Part shown: positions 44,801 to 52,662 of the stretch, piece by piece | How positions within the stretch are numbered: the first letter of the stretch is position 1 | How the letters are laid out: each line of letters opens with the position of its first letter | Origin: DATAWK01 sp036267255 | Lineage (GTDB): Bacteria; Acidobacteriota; Terriglobia; Terriglobales; Acidobacteriaceae | Reading direction: 5' to 3' | Length of the DNA stretch: 64,000 bases | Assembly: GCA_036267255.1 (NCBI GenBank) | Contig: DATAWK010000041.1 | Location: 310,001-374,000, forward strand | Translations under genes and position numbers: made by a program | Notes under the pieces: model-generated | Databases searched by the model: none | Told to the model about the DNA's origin: nothing | What the model saw: only the letters and a program-made list of their open reading frames with translations

Positions 44801-45402
44801 TGAATCTTGCGGCTTCCAATTATCCCGTTATCGCTTTCGCGTCGAACCAGTTTACTTATCCTTCCATCTCAGCGACCAGCACGGCTTCCAGCAGCCCTGT
44901 GGCGAATGCAGGATTTAACGGTCAGTGGTATGCATTTTCAGCGGTAGGAACCAATACCTTGGATACTTTCCTCGATCGAACGGCTGCTGACACCGTAAAT
45001 TGCGGAATTGGAAAAACGGACGCAAGCTGCATTTTTAACTTAGGCACGCTGAATGCTAAGACGGCAATCAATACCCCGACGGTAGCTGCGACTACCTCTG
45101 TTACGACAGCGACCCTTGTTGTCGGAGGGGGATCCACAATTGGGGAAGTGACCTACTACTCCACCAGCGCAATTACACCGGCGGCCATCTCTGCGCAAAC
45201 GTGCAGCGACCAAACGTTTCCTGTGACGGGAATAACAGCGGCGGATAATCTTGGGTCGATCAAACCGCCCAGCGCACTGGGGAACGTGAGCTTGAGTGGG
45301 TACGCCAGTGCGGCGAACACTGTGACCTTGCACTTTTGCAATATGAGTACCGCAAGTGTCACTCCACCAGCGGGCGTGTATAGCTTTTTGGCAATGCACT
45401 AA
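41887..45402 (+). CDS. Very large secreted fibre-like protein
   Basis: The ATG at 41887 has CAGGAG seven bases upstream and gives 1171 residues. A clear signal peptide (residues 1-27, ending ISYAQ) is followed by a beta-rich N-terminal domain (VTTTLIQDTIYHADGTYASG onward), then LPLSGGSLGGSLVLNADPQS and AATKEYVDSSV, a motif of phage tail-fibre repeats, then ~900 residues rich in Thr, Ser, Asn and Gly with scattered Cys. Base composition is more AT-rich than the neighbours. Phage fibres do not normally carry signal peptides, so it is either a host surface protein captured by the phage or a fibre delivered outside the cell. Confidence 0.75.
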   Translation: MRAGFPWLSVLGAFFLVLTYSCISYAQVTTTLIQDTIYHADGTYASGSLLVSWPAFTTATGKAIPAGSISAPIGANGSVTLNLTPNVGAAPAGTYYTAVYHLDDGTVSKEYWVVPNVATTTITAMRSQVMPASVAVQTVSQSSVDVLLNNYLPLSGGSLGGSLVLNADPQSPLQAATKEYVDSSVQSVASSLNQKVATVPSGNQVIQQPAGTNLAANIFQGKYYASQYQTGAGNNGISSLTKGTYCASGSPGGTTGCSIEVEPTYGNTEDPKGYGNALYGNNIQNMTWPTNTHVHDERNGVTADYYENPISQTPPQSAGNSITSNFTLPYQQWATYDASHLSSEYLQTTDYDGGINFDNYFSGEPEYLFKPYYHNLVLATTTYTSGQQEAIQNILNCHGAGDCLAMSTTVTCDGGWSAGNDEGCHSGDLNISEDTAVYRGTVVGSFPNGTVALPTNATAGAGTEGKDRTLLDTLSAKIIRGGPFTGYANPTQTGPASNSAPTPPAAIDSAANWPVSTMVQLCNAASNNGGGTCAAGSQPTGFVPSATGMIQPAASVTLNVVAPYTVSSYSGLPAGYCSSSNLQSSNSSGTCYMPATGVGCLASPEAFESANYTYNSTNQTITITNMQYPHSNGMTFSTGGLCQYAVEDTANTSSYNSIKQIFPIIGSVSPNEFYYYSFRPNLGYTPAVLGVSNVTTSTAATGADFCVTLTMTAFVLQADNKTVEMAGNLPAGIYDYSDFNELTMAITTPNSTYNGNYAVSYGTKAGNWLSYVLPTAPTGTAPTSGTATFCNMNYNLYPSAQVQSVYDTATSSVDGTMTLMPNTVNWGSGDPVEEAHYPWLLVAFNHGSGADQFLPRPNTGQALDGISYNDLLSGSGFIGYSINNNTPQNMYLRYGGTHIAPVAGLEVNGEWETLYGATLPPDVGSVVDVFNCKPAPVGCNSANSNFNVLTMPNGGNLNWDPNSKVWTWDSPLNLAASNYPVIAFASNQFTYPSISATSTASSSPVANAGFNGQWYAFSAVGTNTLDTFLDRTAADTVNCGIGKTDASCIFNLGTLNAKTAINTPTVAATTSVTTATLVVGGGSTIGEVTYYSTSAITPAAISAQTCSDQTFPVTGITAADNLGSIKPPSALGNVSLSGYASAANTVTLHFCNMSTASVTPPAGVYSFLAMH

Positions 45403-45434
45403 ACAGAGGCCATCCTCAAGTCAGTTCTGGATGG

Positions 45435-47024
45435 GTGGATTTCGTGAAAGAAGAAGACCAGCTGTTGCGGGAGCAACAGGGATGGAGTGACCGAGAACGG
45501 TTGCTCTGGCTTGGGGAGCGTCTGGATGGGCGCTCCCCTCAACTTTTAGATGACACGGTGGGGATGTGGCTGTCACGAACGCTATTGCGGGTTCGCGACA
45601 GAAACGGCCACACGACACCATTAGCTGCCAATGCCGCACAGAAGGCCTATGAACACAGGCGTGGACAGCACAATATTGTGCTGAAGGCACGGCAAATGGG
45701 CATCAGCACCTGGATTGCGGGCCGCTACTTTCTAAAGACCATTACCCGGCCGGGAACGTTGACGGTACAGGTGGCGCAGAACCGGGAAACGGCGGAACAG
45801 ATGTTCCGAATGGTGCATCGCTTCTACGAGCATTTGCCAGCGGGGTTGCAAGAGGGAGCGCTACGGGCGTCACGAGCCAATGCCGGGCAGATGATTTTCC
45901 CGGAGCTGGACAGCGAGTATCGTGTTGTGAGCGCTGCCGACGAGAATGCCGGAAGAGGATTGACGATTCAAAATCTGCATTGCTCCGAAGTTGCGCACTG
46001 GGCTGGAGATGCAAATGCGATTCTGGCGAGCCTGCGGGCGGCGCTGGCTCCCAATGGCGAGTTGGTGCTGGAGTCGACCGCGAATGGAGCGCAAGGGTGC
46101 TTCTATGAAGAATGGTGTAACGCTGCAGTCGCAGGGACGGTACGGCATTTTTTCCCCTGGTGGCTGGAGTCGGAGTATGTGGCAGTTCCGATAGCTGCGG
46201 ACGATTGGACGGAAGAAGAGCGTACTCTGGCCGCGGAATACGGCTTGCGAGCCAAGCAGATTGGCTTTCGCCGGGAGCTAAAGACCAGATTTCGCCGACT
46301 GGCTGCGCAGGAGTATGCCGAGAATCCGGAGAGTTGCTTCCTAGCCAGCAGCGCGTGCGTCTTTGACCTGGAGCAGGTGGAAGCACGGATACGCGAGGTA
46401 CGGGAACCCTTGTTCTCGCAAGAGAACGGACAGCTAAAGGTATGGTATCCGGCGCAACCTGGGCGGGAGTACATTGTGGGCATCGATCCTGCAGGCGGAG
46501 GCACGGGGGGCGACTATGCCTGCGCTCAGGTGGTTGAGCGGAGGACGGGATTACAGTGCGCGGAGTTGCGTGCGCATCTGGCTCCGCGAGAACTGGCAAA
46601 GACGGTGGCCAAGTTGGGGCGCGAATATAACGACGCCCTGCTGGCAATCGAGCGGAATAATCATGGCCTGGCGGTACTGGCCTACCTGAGCATAAACGAA
46701 CAGGCCTCGGCTCGCCGAATGTATTCAGGGCCGATCTATGAACAACGTGGACAGGCGGGCTGGTTAACCTCAGCGATTTCCCGGCCGGCGATGTTGGAAC
46801 GGTTGGGAATGCTGCTTGAAGAGAAATCGGAGATCTTCTCGAGCGCACAGCTGTTAACGGAGTGCCGGAGCTTTGTAAGAAAAAGTGACGGACGGACGGA
46901 GGCAGCAGCGGGGGCGCACGACGATTGTGTCCTAGCCATGGCAATTGCACAGGCGGTGCGCTCGGAGATGGAAGAACATTCCCGAAGCGGAAGAAGTTTG
47001 CCGGAGACGGGGAGACGATCGTAA
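45435..47024 (+). CDS. Phage terminase large subunit
   Basis: 529 residues. The N-terminal ATPase has the terminase-type Walker A KARQMGIST (about residues 84-92) and a Walker B-like segment IQNLHCSEVAHW. The C-terminal RNase H-like nuclease has VGIDPAGGGTGGDY, LAIERNNHG and HDDCVLAMAIA, which supply the three acidic sites. It cuts and pumps DNA into procapsids. All motifs are intact, so packaging could be active. The GTG start at 45435 is uncertain; GTG 45444 is an alternative. Confidence 0.93.
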   Translation: MDFVKEEDQLLREQQGWSDRERLLWLGERLDGRSPQLLDDTVGMWLSRTLLRVRDRNGHTTPLAANAAQKAYEHRRGQHNIVLKARQMGISTWIAGRYFLKTITRPGTLTVQVAQNRETAEQMFRMVHRFYEHLPAGLQEGALRASRANAGQMIFPELDSEYRVVSAADENAGRGLTIQNLHCSEVAHWAGDANAILASLRAALAPNGELVLESTANGAQGCFYEEWCNAAVAGTVRHFFPWWLESEYVAVPIAADDWTEEERTLAAEYGLRAKQIGFRRELKTRFRRLAAQEYAENPESCFLASSACVFDLEQVEARIREVREPLFSQENGQLKVWYPAQPGREYIVGIDPAGGGTGGDYACAQVVERRTGLQCAELRAHLAPRELAKTVAKLGREYNDALLAIERNNHGLAVLAYLSINEQASARRMYSGPIYEQRGQAGWLTSAISRPAMLERLGMLLEEKSEIFSSAQLLTECRSFVRKSDGRTEAAAGAHDDCVLAMAIAQAVRSEMEEHSRSGRSLPETGRRS

Positions 47025-47082
47025 TAGAATCCCGACAGTGGCGGTTGGAAGAGGATTCCGCTGGGAGGGAAGGTGCGAACGC

Positions 47083-47952
47083 GTGGCAGTAACAGCAGTG
47101 CAACAGATCCGGCGGATGCGTGGCGGCGCGCAGAGTCATTTGATGCTGGGTTCGGATGGACATTTGTATGTGGTGAAATTTCAGAACAACCCACAGCATC
47201 GACGGGTACTGGCCAATGAACTGCTAGCAACGCGGATGGCAGAAACGATAGGCTTGTCGGTTCCGGCGACAGAAGTGATTGAGGTGAGTGCCTGGCTGAT
47301 TGAGAACACCCCGGAGTTGCGGATTCATCTGGCGCGATCCGAGGAGCGATGCGAAGCGGGACTGCAGTTTGGTTCGCGCTACGTGGGCGGCCTGATGCCG
47401 GGACAGGTGGTGGACTTTCTGCCAGAGGAACAACTGAGCGATGTACGCAACCTGGGCGAGTTCGCCGGGATGCTGACAATCGACAAGTGGACCGGAAACA
47501 GCAATGGGCGGCAGGCGGTCTTCCATCGTAAGCCCCGCGAACGGCGGTACACGGCGACGTTTGTCGATCAGGGGTTCTGCTTTCATGCCGGAGAGTGGAG
47601 TTTTCCGGATGCTCCTTTGCGCGGGGTATATGCACGTAACCAGGTATATGAAGACGTCGCCGGATGGCAGAGCTTTGAACCCTGGCTGGGCCGTGTGGAA
47701 CAGATGGAGCCGGAGACGATCTGGGAGATCGCAGAGACGGTGCCGCCGGTTTGGTATGGAGGCGACCTGGGAGACATGGAGCGATTGGTCGCAGTATTAC
47801 TGGAGCGGCGGAGCCGCGTGCGAGAGCTGATTGTGCAATTTCGGGAGAGTTCGCGACAACCCTTTCCAAAATGGGGAACAGGCGATGGGAGGAAGGCGAA
47901 AGGACTGTTTCCGGTGGAGCGAAGGGACGACAATAAGCGCAACGGTTTGTGA
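47083..47952 (+). CDS. HipA-like kinase (HipA_2 type)
   Basis: The GTG at 47083 has GGAGGGAAGG upstream and gives 289 residues. It has kinase landmarks: a Gly-rich GGAQSHLML loop (14-22), Lys32 in LYVVKFQNN, Glu46 in LANELLATRM, catalytic Asp134 and Asn139/141 in TIDKWTGNSNGRQ, and the metal-binding Asp162 in FVDQGFCF. It lacks the N-subdomain of E. coli HipA toxin. The next gene is its usual DUF3037 partner. Inside a phage-like cluster, this pair looks like a cargo (moron) module, perhaps for host takeover, dormancy or exclusion of other phages. Confidence 0.85.
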   Translation: MAVTAVQQIRRMRGGAQSHLMLGSDGHLYVVKFQNNPQHRRVLANELLATRMAETIGLSVPATEVIEVSAWLIENTPELRIHLARSEERCEAGLQFGSRYVGGLMPGQVVDFLPEEQLSDVRNLGEFAGMLTIDKWTGNSNGRQAVFHRKPRERRYTATFVDQGFCFHAGEWSFPDAPLRGVYARNQVYEDVAGWQSFEPWLGRVEQMEPETIWEIAETVPPVWYGGDLGDMERLVAVLLERRSRVRELIVQFRESSRQPFPKWGTGDGRKAKGLFPVERRDDNKRNGL

Positions 47953-47976
47953 TGGAAGTATGAGTTCGGACAAAAT

Positions 47977-48852
47977 ATGCGGCAACCTCGTGGACGTATT
48001 CCGTGTGAATTTTCGCTGATTCGTTATGTACCGGATCCGGTAAAGAACGAATTTGTGAATATTGGCGTGCTGCTGCGCGAAGCGGGACGGCCCGATTCGG
48101 CTGTGGTGCGCTTTACACGCGACTGGGGCCGCGTGCGATGTGTCGATCCTGAAGTAGATGTCGGCTGGCTGGAAGCAGTGGAAAACGAAGTGCGTGTGCG
48201 GCTGGCCCAAGGGCCGGTGGAAGTTGCTGCGGTGATGAAGATGCTGGAAGAGAACTTCTCCAACCTACTACAGATAACCGAACCGAAGGCGTGCCTGGCG
48301 GAATCGGTGATTGCGGAGCTGGAACAGTTGAGCGGTCTGTATGTAGAGACACGCAAACAAGGCCGCGAGCGACGGCGCACCGGGCGACAGGCGATTGCGC
48401 TTTCCATGCGACGAAGCTTTGAGACTGCAGGCGTATGGAGCCTGATGCGCAAGCGGATTGCAGCATCGATGTATACGCGACCAGGCGATCCGTTGCAGAT
48501 TGATTGTGGATATCGCCCAAATGGTGTGATCCGCATGTTCCAGGCGGTTTCTCTGGAGGGAGATCTGGAAGCGGCCAAAGTGCTGGCATTCAGCGCGCCG
48601 CAACTGGCAGAAGGCGTGTTGCAGGTGGAACAGGCAAAGCTGGAGCTGACAGCCATTATTGAGCCATGGCGCAGCATACTGGGTAAAACCAGGCAGGACG
48701 CCGAAGAAGCACTCGACGAGGGTGCCGATAAAGACCGTATGGAGCAGTATCGCTTCGGGGTGGAGACGATGGAACAAAGCCAGATCCGCGTGCTGACAGT
48801 AAATGATCTGGAACGTGTTGCGGAGACGGCACGTCGGGAGTTGCGAGTGTAA
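47977..48852 (+). CDS. DUF3037 protein, partner of the HipA-like kinase
   Basis: 291 residues. The N-terminal motif LIRYVPDPVKNEFVNIGVLL is the DUF3037 signature; the remainder is mostly helical, with a long basic helix (ETRKQGRERRRTGRQ). The function is unknown; the recurrent pairing of this family with HipA-like kinases suggests it is a substrate, regulator or antidote. It starts 24 bases after the kinase gene and is followed by a strong terminator, so the two form one unit. Confidence 0.85.
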   Translation: MRQPRGRIPCEFSLIRYVPDPVKNEFVNIGVLLREAGRPDSAVVRFTRDWGRVRCVDPEVDVGWLEAVENEVRVRLAQGPVEVAAVMKMLEENFSNLLQITEPKACLAESVIAELEQLSGLYVETRKQGRERRRTGRQAIALSMRRSFETAGVWSLMRKRIAASMYTRPGDPLQIDCGYRPNGVIRMFQAVSLEGDLEAAKVLAFSAPQLAEGVLQVEQAKLELTAIIEPWRSILGKTRQDAEEALDEGADKDRMEQYRFGVETMEQSQIRVLTVNDLERVAETARRELRV

Positions 48853-48884
48853 CTGGCGAGTTATAGAGAAGCAAGAAGGTTCGA

Positions 48885-48919
48885 AGAGGACGCGGCAGAT
48901 GCCGCGCCCTCTTTATTTT
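48885..48919 (+). terminator. Strong terminator closing the kinase-DUF3037 unit
   Basis: AGAGG-A-CGCGGCA pairs with TGCCGCG-C-CCTCT around a two-base loop, then TTTATTTTT. It lies 33 bases after the stop and separates the cargo pair from the portal gene. Confidence 0.85.
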
Positions 48920-48934
48920 TGGCGCGAGATTGTT

Positions 48935-48973
48935 CTTTCTCGTACCGATCAAAGAAAACATATAACGAGAAAG
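48935..48973 (+). promoter_or_regulatory. Stem-loop beside the portal ribosome-binding site
   Basis: CTTTCTCGT (48935-48943) pairs exactly with ACGAGAAAG (48965-48973); the right arm adjoins the GGCGGAG ribosome-binding site of the portal gene. A TATAAC box lies in the loop end. It may tune translation of the portal gene. Confidence 0.5.
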
Positions 48974-48983
48974 GCGGAGACAG

Positions 48984-50276
48984 GTGAGTTGGAAGGCATC
49001 TCTCAAGAACATCTGGCGCGGCGACGAAAAAACAGTCGAAGAGAGCAAACCGACGATGGAAGCTGCCGGCGTGGATGGGGCTGTACGGCGGACATTGCCT
49101 CTGCCCTCCATTCTGGGCCCGGTGCGGCCACCGCATGCATTGCTGCCGAAGGCTACACCGGCGAATCTGCGTCGTTTTGCCGAAACACCACTGCCACGAC
49201 GGGCGATCAATGTGATCAAAGACCGCATCGCCAGCATGGATTGGCAGATACGGCTACGGCGCGGATATACGGAGGCCAGGGTAACGGATGCAGCGCAGAA
49301 GATGGAAGTGCTGCGTCGCACGCTAGAGGAACCAAATAATGGAGACTCTTTCCGGTCTGTAATAGAGCAGGCACTGGAAGATGCGTTGGTGGGTGGATTC
49401 GGGGCCATCGAGATGGAGCTGACGAGCGATCCGGAGCGGCCTTTTGCGTTGTGGCCGGTCGATGGAGCGACGATCCAGGTCAATGTGAATTGGGATGGCT
49501 CGCCTGATGCAGCGCGCTACGCGCAGTTTACGAATCGTGTTGGACCCGATGCACGGATTCCTTTGCGCGATGACGAGCTGATGTACATCCGTGTCAATCC
49601 GCGATCCCATACTCCGTTTGGGCTGGGGTCGCTGGAAGTGGCTTTCGAGACGGTGAACAATTTTCTGGCGGCGCATCGGTATGCGGGCCGACTGGCCAGC
49701 AATAGCGTCGTGCAATACGCGCTATGGATGAACGAAATCACACCAGAGGAGCATGGGCGGATGATCTCCTGGTGGCAGGACGAGATCGAAGGCACAGGGC
49801 GAGTACCGATGCTGACCAGCCAGCAGAAGCCGGAGGTGCTGAAGTTTAGCGGCGGTACGGACGCCGAGCTGCGGTTGGAGTGGCAAAGCTTTCTGATCTG
49901 CATGGTGGGCAATGCCTTTGGCATACCTCCCATGATGCTGGGAATGGAAAGCGACGTGACCCGCTCCACGGCTTCAGAGTTGGCTGACGAGGCCTTCCGC
50001 AGCACCATTGCTCCCATGGCAAGACTGCTTGCTGAGCATTTAACGCGAGACCTGTTCGGCAAACGGCTGGGCTGGCCGGAGTTCGAATTTGTCTTCAACG
50101 AACTCGACGCGCGCGATGAAATGCAAGAGGTGCAGATCCAGACGGCGTTGTTGACGGCGGGAGTCCTGACGGTCAATGAAGTCCGTGCGGCCCGCGGCCT
50201 GGGACCGCTCGAACAAGGGCAGCCAGCTTCTCTGCACGGAAACCCACATGCGCTGCCAGTAGTGGCAGAAGAGTGA
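48984..50276 (+). CDS. Phage portal protein
   Basis: 430 residues from a GTG start with GGCGGAG upstream. LPRRAINVIKDRIASMDWQI, then PFGLGSLEVAFETVNNFLAA, then WQSFLICMVGNAFGIPPMMLG are typical of portal clip, wing and stem segments. The 12-mer forms the DNA gateway at one capsid vertex and binds the terminase. Length is within the normal range and no disruption is seen. Confidence 0.9.
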   Translation: MSWKASLKNIWRGDEKTVEESKPTMEAAGVDGAVRRTLPLPSILGPVRPPHALLPKATPANLRRFAETPLPRRAINVIKDRIASMDWQIRLRRGYTEARVTDAAQKMEVLRRTLEEPNNGDSFRSVIEQALEDALVGGFGAIEMELTSDPERPFALWPVDGATIQVNVNWDGSPDAARYAQFTNRVGPDARIPLRDDELMYIRVNPRSHTPFGLGSLEVAFETVNNFLAAHRYAGRLASNSVVQYALWMNEITPEEHGRMISWWQDEIEGTGRVPMLTSQQKPEVLKFSGGTDAELRLEWQSFLICMVGNAFGIPPMMLGMESDVTRSTASELADEAFRSTIAPMARLLAEHLTRDLFGKRLGWPEFEFVFNELDARDEMQEVQIQTALLTAGVLTVNEVRAARGLGPLEQGQPASLHGNPHALPVVAEE

Positions 50277-50284
50277 GTTCCACA

Positions 50285-50480
50285 AGAGCACAACGTCCGA
50301 TTGCAAATGCAACATGAGCGGACGCAAAACCAAATGCGCGGATTATTTTCTGCACAGCGCCGAACCTGGCCGAACAGAAAAGGGAGGAACTGTGCTCTCT
50401 TTCGCGACCCCTATCGCGTTTCTTGGTAACGCGATACACAACAAAACACAAACATATAACAAAACAAACAGGAGAGCACA
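50285..50480 (+). promoter_or_regulatory. Structured leader of the prohead protease gene
   Basis: AGAGCACA occurs at 50285-50292 and again at 50473-50480, the second time across the ribosome-binding site and start. TGTGCTCTC (50391-50399) can pair with either. Between them are TATCGCGTT (50412-50420) with AACGCGATA (50428-50436), a 9-bp hairpin, and CGTCCG/CGGACG (about 50294-50323). The 200 non-coding bases look built to fold, with one fold hiding the translation start. Confidence 0.5.
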
Positions 50481-51064
50481 TGAGACTGGACGCCATGGCA
50501 GTAGCCTTACCGGCTGTCCACGGTCACCCCAACCGGGTGCCTTTTGAGGGAGTGCTGACACTGGTCGATGTGCCGAGCGACCGTGCCCCAAGCGGCTCGC
50601 GCGGGCATCGCGTAGTGCTGACCAAAGCAGCAGCAGAGGCGGCATTGCCGTCTCTGCTGGGAATGGCAGTGGATTTTCGCCCCAACTGGGATGGGCATGA
50701 CGCCCGCACCAAATGCGGCATTCTGACGGAAGCCGACCTGGTTGGCCAGCGGCTCACGGTGGGTGGCTACCTCTACGGAAGAGATTTTCCTGAAGTTGAG
50801 GAAAAGCTGCGCCAGCTTCCCCCCGGCAGCATGGGCATGTCCTACGAACTTGCTGATGCCCACGTAGAGGATATGCGAGCTTCTGTCTGGAGGCTGACAC
50901 GGGCAACCTTCACCGGAGCAGCCATCCTGCTGCGTGACAAGGCAGCGTACCGGCAGACGGCGTTCCGCATGAAACCCCATGTCATGCGTCGACGCGGTGT
51001 GGCGATGGCCGCTGATGCGGGAAACAGCGTGGTGCAGTTTGAGGCCGCGACCTATCGGATTTAA
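50480..51064 (+). CDS. Prohead (capsid maturation) protease
   Basis: The ATG at 50480 has AGGAG upstream; 194 residues. The order of motifs matches HK97-type prohead proteases: FRPNWDGHD with His73, GILTEADLVGQRLTVGGYLY, then GSMGMSYEL with Ser121, and WRLTRATFTGAAIL. It probably trims scaffold and capsid proteins during assembly. It lies in the usual place between portal and capsid genes. Confidence 0.78.
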   Translation: MRLDAMAVALPAVHGHPNRVPFEGVLTLVDVPSDRAPSGSRGHRVVLTKAAAEAALPSLLGMAVDFRPNWDGHDARTKCGILTEADLVGQRLTVGGYLYGRDFPEVEEKLRQLPPGSMGMSYELADAHVEDMRASVWRLTRATFTGAAILLRDKAAYRQTAFRMKPHVMRRRGVAMAADAGNSVVQFEAATYRI

Positions 51065-51135
51065 GAAATCCACGTCTCTGGCTGGCAGCCGATGGCGCAT
51101 TGCCAGCCAAGGCAGAAATGAAAAGGAGCAACGAA

Positions 51136-51591
51136 ATGGAATTTGAAACGAACCGTTCTCTCGAAGCGTTGGCGGTGACACTGGAGCGTCTGGCAGGAGC
51201 AGCCAGCACACTGGAGCAGACCGTGACCCGACTGGAAGAACAGCAATCGGTTATTTCCGGTCAGGTGCAGAAGATTGTTGCCACCGTGGAGCAGGGTTCA
51301 GAGATGCCAATCTTTGCGGCGAGTGAACGCGTGGCGGAGCTGGAGCGCAAACTGCGCGAAGCTGAGTTGCAGATTGCGACGCTACAGGGAAAAGCAGCGC
51401 AAGAGCAGACAACAACGGCAGTGGGACGCAAAACAGTGTCTTCCGCAACGGTGTCCCTGCTGGCAAAGCAGGGAATCTCCAATCTGGACTCGATCGAGGC
51501 CGGAGCGCTGGATTCGGCGTTGCAGAGCCTGAGCATGGAGCAGCGCATTGCTGTGAAGTCGCAGCTGTTTCGTGCCGGGCTGTTGAGCTAA
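51136..51591 (+). CDS. Coiled-coil protein, probable capsid scaffold
   Basis: The ATG at 51136 has AAGGAG eight bases upstream; 151 residues. Residues 5-95 are a long heptad-rich coiled coil (LEALAVTLERLAGAASTLEQ, VAELERKLREAELQIATLQ). The C-terminus is a short helical domain (SLSMEQRIAVKSQLFRAGLL). Position between protease and capsid genes and coiled-coil nature fit a scaffolding protein removed by the protease. No direct family match. Confidence 0.68.
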   Translation: MEFETNRSLEALAVTLERLAGAASTLEQTVTRLEEQQSVISGQVQKIVATVEQGSEMPIFAASERVAELERKLREAELQIATLQGKAAQEQTTTAVGRKTVSSATVSLLAKQGISNLDSIEAGALDSALQSLSMEQRIAVKSQLFRAGLLS

Positions 51592-51650
51592 CCGGCAAAC
51601 GCTGCAACACACACGCTTTGAGCAGCAGGACTTTCCCCCCCATAACCCAC

Positions 51651-51672
51651 GGCCCAAGGGCCAGTGAAAGGA
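51651..51672 (+). promoter_or_regulatory. Hairpin and ribosome-binding site of the capsid gene
   Basis: GGCCC-AA-GGGCC (51651-51662) lies just before AAAGGA (51667-51672), the ribosome-binding site for the ATG at 51677. A tight hairpin at this place can protect the mRNA or adjust translation. Confidence 0.45.
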
Positions 51673-51676
51673 CAGC

Positions 51677-52648
51677 ATGAACGCAAATTTCTATGACATT
51701 CACTCCGCAGCAGATTACATCGGGCCGGGTGCGATTGAAGTTCCGATTTATCAGACGGAGATCACCGACATTGTGCGGCGCAACAGTATCTTCAGTCAGC
51801 GCATCAAGCAAGTCCCGGCAACCGGGCATCCTTCGCGCTACTTCGAAGAGACTGCTATCCCGACACCGAGCGCAGCCACGGGCTTTGTCGATCCACGCAA
51901 CATTGTTGCTCCGGTCGTAAGTCCGACCCGCGTGGAGCGCGCTGTACCCTTGAAGGCGTTGGTGGCGCAGATCAATTACAACCTGTTCGATATCGAGCTG
52001 GGCAATCAACAGAGCCAGTTTGCTTATCTGCAGGCGAAGGATTTGACCGACACCATTGAAGGCGTGATGTATACGCACTCTCTGGCGCTGTGGAGCGGTA
52101 CGGATACTTCTCTGAGCACTCCGACCACAGCCCAGTATTTTGGTGTGACCGGACAGATTGCAGCGGGCGGCAATACAACCACCATCACGGCAACGGAGAT
52201 GATTGTGGATGGATTGAAGTCAACGATTGCGCAAATGGTGGCGAGCACGAATTATGCAGTACGTCCGACGGCCATCTATGCCAATCCGGTGCTGCTAGAC
52301 CTGATTGACCGCGAAATGAAGACCGAGTTCAACGTGGTACTGAGCACGAAAGAGATCAATGCCGGCTTCCGCGTGAAGACTTTGACGACACAGGCCGGTG
52401 AGCTGCCGCTGATCCCCGACTGGGCGCTGGGATACACCGGCACCCCCGGCTCGGGAACTGCCAATCTGCCCGCATACATCGTGACGGAAGATTTGATCGA
52501 ATACCACTGGTTGAGCGATCCGAATCCACGCGTGTTCCAACTGGGCGTACCGGGTTCGCTGGCTTCGCAGTATGTGGTGGTGAAGTTTGGCGCTCCAGTA
52601 GTAAAGGGCGCCAACTACGCACACTACCAAGTGAACGTAACCAGGTAA
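51677..52648 (+). CDS. Major capsid protein, HK97-fold type
   Basis: 323 residues. The N-terminal arm (MNANFYDIHSAADYIGPG) is followed by an E-loop-like region (ETAIPTPSAATGFVDPRNIV), a spine-helix region (YLQAKDLTDTIEGVMYTHS), and the P-domain and A-domain part with IYANPVLLDLIDREMKTEF. The layout is that of HK97-fold capsid subunits. It is preceded by protease and scaffold genes and followed by connector genes. Two hairpins after it could raise its share of transcripts. Confidence 0.85.
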   Translation: MNANFYDIHSAADYIGPGAIEVPIYQTEITDIVRRNSIFSQRIKQVPATGHPSRYFEETAIPTPSAATGFVDPRNIVAPVVSPTRVERAVPLKALVAQINYNLFDIELGNQQSQFAYLQAKDLTDTIEGVMYTHSLALWSGTDTSLSTPTTAQYFGVTGQIAAGGNTTTITATEMIVDGLKSTIAQMVASTNYAVRPTAIYANPVLLDLIDREMKTEFNVVLSTKEINAGFRVKTLTTQAGELPLIPDWALGYTGTPGSGTANLPAYIVTEDLIEYHWLSDPNPRVFQLGVPGSLASQYVVVKFGAPVVKGANYAHYQVNVTR

Positions 52649-52662
52649 GTAATGGCGGATGT

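Noticed and set aside
45742..47199. A 485-codon open frame antisense to the terminase gene
   Set aside because: Its product is Pro/Arg/Ser-rich without a domain, and it mirrors the strong codon bias of the real terminase gene, which has all catalytic motifs.
46736..47869. A 377-codon open frame antisense to terminase and kinase genes
   Set aside because: Low-complexity Pro/Ser/Arg product, no ribosome-binding site, and it spans two real genes.
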